A stretch of 6,661 bases of DNA. Source: Bacteroidia bacterium (lineage in GTDB: Bacteria > Bacteroidota > Bacteroidia > Bacteroidales > Azobacteroidaceae). Made by a program: the position numbers and the translations under genes. Location of the stretch: the NCBI GenBank assembly GCA_025996755.1, contig BNTR01000138.1, forward strand, positions 1-6,661, written 5' to 3'. The notes below the pieces were generated by a model. That model was given only the letters and a program-made list of their open reading frames with translations. It had not been told where the DNA came from and ran no database searches. Shown in pieces: positions 1 to 6,359 of this stretch; the stretch's first letter is position 1, and the number at the start of each line of letters is the position of its first letter.

Positions 1-1182
1 TTCTACATTACGCTGCCCGAAGAGGAGGCTGTCGCGATTGTGAACGGCATCTACGGCAGTCAGGGCGCGGATAACCGGCAAAATATCACGAGCGCATTGC
101 CCGCAACCAAGAAAAACATCGTGCTGATTATGGTGGAAAGCCTCAGTGCCTCATTTTTGGAACGCTACGGCAACACCGAAAATATTACGCCCAACCTCAA
201 TAAGTTGATTGACAAGGGATTGAGTTTCGACAATTTGTTTGCGACCGGCACACGCACGGTGCGCGGATTGGAAGCCATCACGCTGTGCCTGCCGCCAAGT
301 TCGGGCGAAAGCATCGTGAAGCAGCCCAACAATGCCAACCTGTTTTCCACCGGTAGTGTGCTGCGCGAGCAGGAGTGGGGGTACAACGTGAAGTTTTTCT
401 ACGGCGGCGACGGCTATTTCGACAATATGAAGACGTTTTTCTCCGGCAATGGCTACGAAGTGATTGACAAACCGCAGTTTGAAAAATCCGAAATCACATT
501 CAGCAATATCTGGGGCGTGTGCGACGAAGATTTACTGAACAAAGTGCTGCGCGAACTGCGCAAAGACCACGAGACAGGCAAACCGTTTTTCGCGCACATC
601 ATGACAACCAGCAACCACCGCCCCTACACCTATCCCGAAGGCAAAATCGACATCCCCACCAATAAATCGCGCGCCGGCGGCGTGAAATACACCGACTATG
701 CGATTGGAAAATTCATCATCGATGCCCAAAAAGAGGCTTGGTTCGACAACACCGTGTTTGTGATTATCGCCGACCACTGTGCGTCAAGTGCCGGAGCAAC
801 GGAAATCCCGTTAGACAAATACCAAATCCCGTGCATCATCTATGCGCCCGGGTTTGTGGCTCCGAAGCGGGAAACGCGCCTGGTGTCGCAAATCGACATT
901 ATGCCAACCATTTTTGGGCTGTTGAATATGTCGTACACCTCCAAATTTTACGGGCGCGACATCTATTCTCCTGATTATCAGGAGCGTGCGTTTGTGGCGA
1001 CCTATCAAAATCTTGGCTATTTTGAGCCGGAACTGCTAACGATTTTGTCGCCCGTGCGCCGCGTGGAGCAGTTCAAGATAGTGCGCGACGGCTTCAAATT
1101 TGAGTTGCCGGCAGTGGAAGCACTTGATTCTGTGGAAGTTAAGACGGCGGTGGCATTATATCAAATTGGGACAAAACACTGA
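1..1182 (+). CDS. LTA synthase family protein (sulfatase/alkaline phosphatase superfamily), 5'-truncated
   Basis: The reading frame is open from base 1, so the gene starts outside the window; 393 codons are visible. A GTG at 40 is in frame, but F-Y-I-T-L-P-E-E-E reads through upstream of it and resembles the linker before the catalytic domain in relatives. The visible part is the extracytoplasmic catalytic domain. Family landmarks: V-E-S-L with a probable metal-ligand Glu at 136-138; G-T-R-T-V-R-G with the likely nucleophilic Thr at 256-258 (counterpart of the LtaS active-site Thr); T-T-S-N-H-R-P-Y with a conserved His near 616; and A-D-H-C with metal-ligand Asp-His at 772-777. The N-terminal membrane helices typical of the family would lie upstream. 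LtaS relatives transfer or hydrolyse glycerophosphate groups at the outer face of the inner membrane. Gram-negative Bacteroidota lack classical lipoteichoic acid, so the real substrate is unknown; a lipid or glycan phosphoglycerol or phosphoethanolamine transferase is possible. The stop lies 5 bases before the next gene. Confidence 0.88.
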   Translation, partial: FYITLPEEEAVAIVNGIYGSQGADNRQNITSALPATKKNIVLIMVESLSASFLERYGNTENITPNLNKLIDKGLSFDNLFATGTRTVRGLEAITLCLPPSSGESIVKQPNNANLFSTGSVLREQEWGYNVKFFYGGDGYFDNMKTFFSGNGYEVIDKPQFEKSEITFSNIWGVCDEDLLNKVLRELRKDHETGKPFFAHIMTTSNHRPYTYPEGKIDIPTNKSRAGGVKYTDYAIGKFIIDAQKEAWFDNTVFVIIADHCASSAGATEIPLDKYQIPCIIYAPGFVAPKRETRLVSQIDIMPTIFGLLNMSYTSKFYGRDIYSPDYQERAFVATYQNLGYFEPELLTILSPVRRVEQFKIVRDGFKFELPAVEALDSVEVKTAVALYQIGTKH

Positions 1183-1187
1183 GCCGT

Positions 1188-1817
1188 ATGCAAAAGGGAC
1201 AACCAATCATTCGGAGGGGATGGCGGGTCAAGCCCGCAATGACAGCGTTGTTGCTGCTCATTGGCGTTTCGGCAGAGGCACAAAGCGCAGAGCCGGACAT
1301 CGAAATGCCGCAATTAGACCGCGATACGATGCTTTATACTTTGGAAGAAATCGTGCAGGAGGACAGCATGGCGGAGATTTCCCCGCCGGATTCGGTGGCG
1401 CAGCAAATTCTTGATTTCGCTGCGAAATACTTGGGCAGACCCTACCGCTATGGTGCCAACGGACCGCATTCGTTTGACTGCTCGGGATTTACCGCGTTTG
1501 TGTTCAAGGAATTTGGCTACAATCTGTCGCACGGATGCACGCGACAAGTTACTGAGGGGCAACAAATAACGTCTCGGAATGCGCTGAAGCCGGGCGATTT
1601 GGTGTTCTTTTACCAGCGCAACAAACGCAATATAGGGCACGTGGGCATTGTGGTTGAAAATTATGGGCATGGGAACGTCCGATTTATTCACGCCTCCACC
1701 AGTCGGGGCGTGCGCTACGACGACATTGCCACCACCTACTTTCTCAAGCGTTACATCACCGGCGTGAGGGTGTTGCGCGAAGATGCTTTACCGTTTTCAC
1801 AACTCCCTGCTGAGTAA
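1188..1817 (+). CDS. Secreted NlpC/P60 (C40) family cell-wall peptidase
   Basis: A 209-residue protein with an N-terminal export signal and a C-terminal NlpC/P60 domain (about residues 70-197). This family cleaves peptidoglycan stem peptides, often at the D-Glu-diaminopimelate bond, in the periplasm. The catalytic Cys is C98 in F-D-C-S-G, the His is H151 in I-G-H-V-G, and the third polar residue is probably H168 in F-I-H-A-S. K-P-G-D-L-V-F-F at 134-141 is also typical. The signal peptide has a basic n-region (R-R-G-W-R-V-K), a hydrophobic core around A-L-L-L-L-I-G-V, and likely cleavage after A-E-A (about residue 31). The start is uncertain: ATG 1188 has no clear ribosome site, and residues 7-18 are encoded by a palindromic repeat. 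The alternative ATG at 1239 gives 192 residues with a short, uncharged n-region. The gene probably shares a transcript with the upstream transferase (5-base gap). Its last 20 codons overlap the convergent protease gene. Confidence 0.9.
   Translation: MQKGQPIIRRGWRVKPAMTALLLLIGVSAEAQSAEPDIEMPQLDRDTMLYTLEEIVQEDSMAEISPPDSVAQQILDFAAKYLGRPYRYGANGPHSFDCSGFTAFVFKEFGYNLSHGCTRQVTEGQQITSRNALKPGDLVFFYQRNKRNIGHVGIVVENYGHGNVRFIHASTSRGVRYDDIATTYFLKRYITGVRVLREDALPFSQLPAE
1212..1244 (+). repeat. Short palindromic GC-rich repeat-like element at the start of the NlpC/P60 gene
   Basis: The perfect inverted repeat GCGGG-TCAAG-CCCGC occupies 1223-1237 (5-bp stem, 5-base loop), flanked by GGAGGGGATG on the left and AATGACAG on the right. 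Words of this form (GCGGGTCAAGCCCGCAATGAC and its complement) resemble, from memory, a dispersed intergenic palindrome family seen in many copies in several bacterial genomes. Only one copy is present here, so its repetitive nature is inferred. Read in the NlpC/P60 frame it encodes R-G-W-R-V-K-P-A-M-T. A purine-rich GGAGGGG at 1213-1219 precedes the stem, and ATG 1239 follows it immediately. Confidence 0.55.
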
Positions 1818-4620
1818 CCATTTGCACGATGCACGGATAGGCAGGCAGGCGGTTGCGCACCGTCTGCCAAATGGCATTCACGGCATGGTTTGCGTAAATC
1901 AGCCGACCCGAAAAGTCATAAACAGAGATTTTTTGAATCATTTCGTCGTCCAACACAACGGCTATGCCGCTGGCATTCAATGATATATTGCCCCAAACAG
2001 GCGCAGATTTGATGGTGGCATAGTTGGCAACCACGGAATAGTTGTAGTTGCCCGACGGCACGTTTCGGTCGATAAATTCCGTCTGCTCGGCAGCCACAAG
2101 CGGCAATTCGACGGCATCGCGCGACACGGTGTAGGATTCGACGCTGCTGATTGGCTTAATGGCAGCGCGGAGCGACCAGGAGACATTGATTTCTTTCTCA
2201 TCATCGTCGGTGAATACCCGCCACTCATCTCCATAAAAAAGACAGTTCCCTTTCCCTGAAATGAAGGGACCGGTGGTATCGCACGGTATACAGTAAATGT
2301 CAAGACTACCAAGTGACGGTTTTTTCTTCGCGCGAAAGCCAATCCATAAATCATTAAAATTGTCAAGCGGGACAGGCTGTTCAAGCGCAATCGAGTGCCA
2401 GCCGGCACTGAAATGGGTAACATTATCCGGCACATTCTGCTCGTAAATCAATGTTTCCGGCTTATTGCCGCCGCCGCCTTGCCAAACGCAGAGCGTGAAG
2501 GTCATTGACGGTTTATCCCTGTAAATAAGATTGATTTTCGGATTATCCAAAACGCCGTAACCGATGGCATCCAATTCGTAGCCGGGGTATTCCACCAAGT
2601 CCTCGGGGACAAACCGCGAGGCAATCTCTATTTCATCTGTGGGCAATGAATATGCCCGCTCAACTTTATCCGCCGCGTGTGCCAAGGTTGCCACCGGATG
2701 CACCTCCGGCGGCAGCCACGTCAAATTAACCGTATTGTTTGAATTGAAAATTTCCAAGTTGCGGGGAGGATTGGCATACATGGAGGTTCCACCGACAATT
2801 GCTACGGAAACGCTTCGGGGTTCCGACTCCGCGTAGTCGTAGAGCGCAGACACGGTGTATTCATATTTCCCATTGTAGTCAAGCATCTGTGAAAACGAGC
2901 GGGTTGTTGCGGGCAAAGTTTCTTGCAGCACGCCGTCGCGATAAATTTTATACCCCGTCTGTTTGTTGCCCGTCGGTGCTGTCCACGAGAGTGTTGCTGT
3001 GGAGCCGTTGCTCGCGGCTGTGAGGTTGGAAACAGGATAGATGCCCACTTGCAGCGCAAATTTGAAGGATATTTGCCCGTTTGCCGTTTCGGAAATATCG
3101 GAAAGTGCTTTGCCGATGCCGGTCAGTCCTGTCCACGAAAAAGCCTGCGGAATAGAGAAATCGGAAAAATTCGTCTTTCGTGACGAGCCGGGGAAAGGTG
3201 TCCCCGCCGAATTGATGTCGCCGTAGGAATCCGGCGATTTGTTTGGAATAGCCGTCGTGGAGGATGCCACCACCGGATAGAACTGTTGTGGATGGGTGGC
3301 ATTTACTTTATTATTCCCGATAGCACCACCCAAAGCCTTGCTGTGAACGTGCCAAATCAGCAAGCCGTGTCCGGGAATGTAGGCATCAAAACCGGTTTGT
3401 TGCCTGTTTTCCAACACATAGAGTTCGCCATTGGTATGGGCGGTGTAGGTGTATGCCCGGGCATTTGTGGCTGAATTGGGCATATTGCTAATGGTTTGAT
3501 TGTCGGTCAATTCGATGGGATTGACCCAGCCAAAGAGGATTTTTTGATACATATTGATATGTGCGGGCACATCGCCGGAGCGGTTCCAGTTGCCACTCGC
3601 CATTAAATCCCATTGACCGGCACCGCTGTATTTTTCGCCCTCTTCCGCGTCGGTGTCGTAATAGTCAGGCGCGCCAAACACGTGGCACAATTCGTGGCAA
3701 ATAGCCCCGATAGCGGTGATTGTAGTGCCCGAAGTCCCCCGCAATTCGGGCGAGCAGGAATAGTCGGATATGGTTACACCGTCTAACTTGATTGGCGTGA
3801 TGGTAGCTTTATGCGCCCAAATATACTCATCCTCCGGCGAGCCGGCTTCTGCGCCAAAACCGGCATAAATGAAATGAAACGTTTCCACCTTTCCGAGGTA
3901 GGCAAATTCGCTAAAATCGACCGTCGCATTCGCCTTTGTGAGTATTTCCCGAGCCAAAGTGCGTGGAGCCGACCCCGACTTGTCGGCATAAGTAGCCGCA
4001 GCATTGGTTGCCGTAAAAGGTCCTGCCACCGTGATGGTCAAATCCATCTGTCCGTAAGAATTTTCGCGGTAAAAGTCCTTAACGCTTCCGTGAGCGGTGC
4101 CTGCCGAATAGCCCACCTGATTCATCAGGTTTTCAAATTGCGCCTTTGTCTTCTTGAACGGGCGGTCGGGAAACCCCACCAGCAGGCAGAGAGCCTTTTT
4201 ATTGCCTTTCACTTCGGAGGAAGCAGTTGCCCGCAGCGATGGCGACGGGTTGCCTATTTCCCAAATTTGTTGCAGGGCAGCCACCTGATTTTTGCTGTAT
4301 CGCAGCCCTTTTTTGAAGGGCAATTCCTTGGCGGCGGCACGCAATCCGCCGGAAGCCGCGTATGCGATGCTGGAGGGCACTAAATCGCCGTAATTGTCCT
4401 GCTCGGCATAGACAATCTCTTTTTGGTTGTTATACAGCAGGGTATAGCCATCGGGCGATTCCATCCAGTTCACTTTTTCGTCGCCTTTGAGGTAAAACGA
4501 CACCGAGGAGCCATCGGGCAACTGTTTTTCAATCAACCACGGCACCGCCGGCACGGCAAAAGCAGTGCGCACCGCCATGGTCAGCAAAAACACTGAAATC
4601 AAGGAAAATTTTCGTTTCAT
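1756..4620 (-). CDS. Secreted M6-family zinc metalloprotease with Fn3 domains and T9SS-like C-terminal tail
   Basis: A 954-residue protein. Residues 1-22 form a signal peptide (K-R-K n-region, hydrophobic core, cleavage after A-F-A). Residues 23 to about 135 look like an M6 propeptide, with G-D-E and S-P-D-G-Y-T-L-L. The catalytic domain (about 140-520) contains the zinc site H-E-L-C-H-V-F-G-A-P-D (H309, E310, H313, with the HExxHxxGxxD pattern ending at D319) and a Met-turn-like W-D-L-M-A-S-G-N-W (M340). An Fn3 domain follows at about 527-610. A second Fn3 (616-640 plus 825-882) appears interrupted by a beta-rich domain. Residues 890-946 (I-S-V-Y-D-F-S-G-R-L-I-Y, then I-V-Q-M-V and V-V-K-T-V-K) resemble a type A T9SS sorting domain, implying export across the outer membrane and removal of the tail. 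The start is supported by the signal peptide and a -7 box 4 bases upstream. The gene lies 28 bases after tsaB on the same strand. Substrate unknown. Confidence 0.92.
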   Translation of the reverse strand: MKRKFSLISVFLLTMAVRTAFAVPAVPWLIEKQLPDGSSVSFYLKGDEKVNWMESPDGYTLLYNNQKEIVYAEQDNYGDLVPSSIAYAASGGLRAAAKELPFKKGLRYSKNQVAALQQIWEIGNPSPSLRATASSEVKGNKKALCLLVGFPDRPFKKTKAQFENLMNQVGYSAGTAHGSVKDFYRENSYGQMDLTITVAGPFTATNAAATYADKSGSAPRTLAREILTKANATVDFSEFAYLGKVETFHFIYAGFGAEAGSPEDEYIWAHKATITPIKLDGVTISDYSCSPELRGTSGTTITAIGAICHELCHVFGAPDYYDTDAEEGEKYSGAGQWDLMASGNWNRSGDVPAHINMYQKILFGWVNPIELTDNQTISNMPNSATNARAYTYTAHTNGELYVLENRQQTGFDAYIPGHGLLIWHVHSKALGGAIGNNKVNATHPQQFYPVVASSTTAIPNKSPDSYGDINSAGTPFPGSSRKTNFSDFSIPQAFSWTGLTGIGKALSDISETANGQISFKFALQVGIYPVSNLTAASNGSTATLSWTAPTGNKQTGYKIYRDGVLQETLPATTRSFSQMLDYNGKYEYTVSALYDYAESEPRSVSVAIVGGTSMYANPPRNLEIFNSNNTVNLTWLPPEVHPVATLAHAADKVERAYSLPTDEIEIASRFVPEDLVEYPGYELDAIGYGVLDNPKINLIYRDKPSMTFTLCVWQGGGGNKPETLIYEQNVPDNVTHFSAGWHSIALEQPVPLDNFNDLWIGFRAKKKPSLGSLDIYCIPCDTTGPFISGKGNCLFYGDEWRVFTDDDEKEINVSWSLRAAIKPISSVESYTVSRDAVELPLVAAEQTEFIDRNVPSGNYNYSVVANYATIKSAPVWGNISLNASGIAVVLDDEMIQKISVYDFSGRLIYANHAVNAIWQTVRNRLPAYPCIVQMVTQQGVVKTVKHLRATPSRR

Positions 4621-4624
4621 CGTG

Positions 4625-4632
4625 CAAAGGTA
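4625..4632 (-). promoter_or_regulatory. Bacteroidota -7 promoter box (TACCTTTG) for the M6 protease gene
   Basis: On the minus strand the 28-base gap between tsaB and the protease gene contains TACCTTTG, an exact match to the Bacteroidota -7 consensus TAnnTTTG. Only four bases separate it from the ATG, so transcription would start at or within a few bases of the start codon. I see no convincing -33 TTG element at the usual distance; the upstream DNA is an A/T run and the end of tsaB. Confidence 0.5.
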
Positions 4633-4648
4633 AGAAAAAATTTTGAAA

Positions 4649-5398
4649 TTAGGAGTGATGAGCCAATCCGTTTTTCGGCACAGTGGTCTGAAATTCCTTC
4701 AAATAAAACGGCTCACAGTAGGCTGTATCGGCAAAATCTTGATTGGCAAAGGCAGCCTCTGCCAACGGAAACATCGCCTGAGCCGCAGGGAAAATATTCG
4801 GCAAAAACCGCGCATTGGGCGAAGAAATCACCGCCCGACATTTATCCGAGCCGTTGCCCAGAAAAAACACCGGATTGTTTTCCAAGTACTCTTGATAACT
4901 GTTTTCGTCGATTATATCTGCCTGCGCGGGGCGAATTTCGTCCAACTCTTCGTCGTAAATCGCCGCATACACCTCCATCCGCCGCGCATCAATCATCGGA
5001 CACAAAAGAGGCGCAGGGTAGGGGACAGGCAACGAGGGTTGATAGGCTTGAAAATTGACGGGCTGAAACGCGAACGGCAGCGGCAACACCTGCGAAGCCA
5101 AAATTTTCAGCGTAGGAATAGCAATCAGAGGCACATCCCAGCCATAGCAGAGTCCCTTCGCCTCCGACATCCCAATGCGCAAGCCGGTGTAAGACCCGGG
5201 TCCCGAACTGACAGCCACGGCACTGATTTTCAGCCTGTTGGCACGAGCATAATCCGCCGCATCGGCAACAAACACCCCCAGCAGAGCAGCGTGTGAAGCC
5301 CCCGTATGGTCTTCGCGTGCCAAAACCACTTTGCCATCAACCGCCAAAGCCACCGAACAAACCGTTGTAGAGGTCTCAATTGCTAATAATGTCGCCAT
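4649..5398 (-). CDS. tsaB: tRNA N6-threonylcarbamoyladenosine (t6A) biosynthesis protein TsaB
   Basis: A 249-residue protein of the ASKHA-fold YeaZ/TsaB family. With TsaD and TsaE in the cytoplasm it makes up the complex that transfers the threonylcarbamoyl group to A37 of ANN-decoding tRNAs; TsaB is the non-catalytic dimerisation partner of TsaD. Family signatures are L-L-A-I-E-T-S-T-T at 4-12, S-S-G-P-G-S-Y-T-G-L-R-I-G at 64-76, and P-M-I-D-A-R-R-M-E-V-Y-A-A at 134-146. The C-terminal P-F-Y-L-K-E-F-Q is also typical of Bacteroidales members. The length is slightly above the roughly 230 residues usual for the group, because of a proline- and aromatic-rich insertion at about 105-130. The start M-A-T-L-L-A-I-E places the first strand at the very N-terminus, as expected. 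A -7 box lies 37 bases upstream. The gene is divergent from yicC and followed by the M6 protease gene on the same strand, which has its own putative promoter. Confidence 0.95.
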   Translation of the reverse strand: MATLLAIETSTTVCSVALAVDGKVVLAREDHTGASHAALLGVFVADAADYARANRLKISAVAVSSGPGSYTGLRIGMSEAKGLCYGWDVPLIAIPTLKILASQVLPLPFAFQPVNFQAYQPSLPVPYPAPLLCPMIDARRMEVYAAIYDEELDEIRPAQADIIDENSYQEYLENNPVFFLGNGSDKCRAVISSPNARFLPNIFPAAQAMFPLAEAAFANQDFADTAYCEPFYLKEFQTTVPKNGLAHHS

Positions 5399-5435
5399 AT
5401 TATATTTTTATTATAAATTTCTCTAAATTTTTCCA

Positions 5436-5443
5436 CAAAGTTA
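5436..5443 (-). promoter_or_regulatory. Bacteroidota -7 promoter box (TAACTTTG) for tsaB
   Basis: On the minus strand this reads TAACTTTG, an exact TAnnTTTG match. It ends 37 bases before the tsaB ATG, giving an expected AU-rich leader of roughly 30 bases. The AU-rich leader and lack of a Shine-Dalgarno sequence fit Bacteroidota translation starts. The -33 element is not evident. Confidence 0.5.
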
Positions 5444-5465
5444 CTGTTTATTTAGAAAAAAAGTG

Positions 5466-5473
5466 TACTTTTG
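5466..5473 (+). promoter_or_regulatory. Bacteroidota -7 promoter box (TACTTTTG) for yicC-gmk
   Basis: TACTTTTG matches TAnnTTTG exactly and ends 16 bases before the yicC ATG, so the leader would be about 10 bases long. It probably drives both yicC and gmk, which overlap. No clear -33 TTG is visible at the expected position near 5443-5447. Confidence 0.55.
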
Positions 5474-5489
5474 CGGAAATAATTGACGG

Positions 5490-6359
5490 ATGATTTTATC
5501 AATGACCGGTTTTGGGAAAGCCGTAAAAGAACTTCCCCACAGGAAAATATGTGTAGAAATCAAATCTCTGAACAGCAAGCAGCTGGATATAAGTTCGCGT
5601 ATATCAGCCGCTTACAAAGAAAAGGAGATTGATATTCGCACGCTCTTAGCGCGAACGGTTGAGCGTGGAAAAGTGGACGTTTCGGTGCTGGTTGACCACC
5701 GCGGCGATGCCGTTTCTTCTACGCTGAATGTGGATGCAATCGAGCGGTATTACAAAGAAATTTTGCAAATTGCGAAAAAAATAGGCGTTGACCCGCCCAA
5801 AGATGTGCTTCCGCTACTCCTCCAACTGCCGGAAGCCACGCAGGCAGACCCCACCGGAGTGGACGAAAAAGAATGGGCGGTGGTCAAGGCAACCATTGAG
5901 AAGGCGTTGAAAGCCTTTCAGGACTTTCGCAAGCAGGAAGGACGGATGCTCGAAAAGGTTTTTGCAGAGAAAATCGCGGCGATTGATACCCTGCTGAGCG
6001 AGGTGGAAAAATACGATGCCAACCGCATCGAAAAGATAAAAACGCGCCTCGCGGAGGGGATGAAGCAGTTAGACACGCCCTACGATGAAAACAGGTTTGA
6101 GCAGGAACTGATTTTTTATATTGAGCGATTGGACGTGAGCGAAGAAAAATCGCGGTTAGACAATCACCTCAAATATTTTCTCGAAACGATGCGCAACGAG
6201 AGCAGTCAGGGACGCAAATTGGGCTTCATCACCCAGGAAATGGGGCGCGAAATCAACACGCTGGGGTCGAAATCCAATCACGCGGAAATGCAGCAAATCG
6301 TGGTGCGAATGAAAGATGAATTGGAACAGATTAAAGAACAGATACTGAACGTTTTGTGA
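5490..6359 (+). CDS. yicC: YicC/YloC family endoribonuclease
   Basis: A 289-residue protein, the usual length for the YicC family. The N-terminal domain opens with the family hallmark S-M-T-G-F-G-K (4-10), followed by V-E-I-K-S-L-N-S-K (22-30). The middle part (about 125-195) is rich in charged, helical sequence. The C-terminal DUF1732 domain holds the most conserved blocks: F-E-Q-E-L-I-F-Y-I-E-R-L-D-V-S-E-E at 203-219, and G-R-K-L-G-F-I-T-Q-E-M-G-R-E-I-N-T-L-G-S at 241-260, ending in a predicted helix with K-D-E-L-E-Q-I-K-E-Q. E. coli YicC has been described as an endoribonuclease affecting small RNA stability; the exact role in Bacteroidota is not established. The ATG is chosen because the family motif follows within four residues and the next in-frame Met lies inside it. 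Its stop overlaps the gmk start by one base, suggesting co-transcription and coupled translation. Confidence 0.95.
   Translation: MILSMTGFGKAVKELPHRKICVEIKSLNSKQLDISSRISAAYKEKEIDIRTLLARTVERGKVDVSVLVDHRGDAVSSTLNVDAIERYYKEILQIAKKIGVDPPKDVLPLLLQLPEATQADPTGVDEKEWAVVKATIEKALKAFQDFRKQEGRMLEKVFAEKIAAIDTLLSEVEKYDANRIEKIKTRLAEGMKQLDTPYDENRFEQELIFYIERLDVSEEKSRLDNHLKYFLETMRNESSQGRKLGFITQEMGREINTLGSKSNHAEMQQIVVRMKDELEQIKEQILNVL

Larger units (their letters stand above)
5399..5489. promoter_or_regulatory. Divergent tsaB/yicC promoter region
   Basis: This 91-base gap is strongly AT-rich and separates two divergent genes. It contains one minus-strand and one plus-strand TAnnTTTG box (5436-5443 and 5466-5473) pointing away from each other with 22 bases between them. 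The expected -33 region of each promoter therefore falls on or next to the -7 box of the other. No clear TTG -33 element and no operator-like palindrome stands out. Confidence 0.55.

Noticed and set aside
1335..1343. TATACTTTG as a possible -7 promoter box
   Set aside because: The spacing between TA and TTTG is three bases, not two, and it lies within the peptidase gene with no downstream gene start it could serve.
1314..1691. A 125-codon minus-strand frame opposite the NlpC/P60 gene
   Set aside because: It overlaps the whole catalytic domain of the peptidase on the other strand and shows no recognisable features.
1977..2435. A 152-codon minus-strand frame inside the M6 gene in another phase
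   Set aside because: The main frame carries recognisable Fn3 and beta-domain sequence through this stretch without interruption; the alternative frame is low-complexity Arg/Pro/Ser-rich.
3811..4383. A 190-codon plus-strand open frame antisense to the M6 protease
   Set aside because: It sits opposite the propeptide and early catalytic domain of a confident gene; its Arg/Cys/Ser-rich translation looks like a shadow frame.
4633..4650. A/T-rich run after tsaB as a possible intrinsic terminator
   Set aside because: The minus strand has a T run, but no GC-rich stem precedes it; the only pairing is a weak AAAATTTT self-complement.
4643..5296. A 217-codon plus-strand open frame antisense to tsaB
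   Set aside because: It lies wholly opposite a clearly recognisable gene, its translation is Arg/His/Gln-rich with no family resemblance or signal, and no promoter serves it. It is a shadow of TsaB codon usage.
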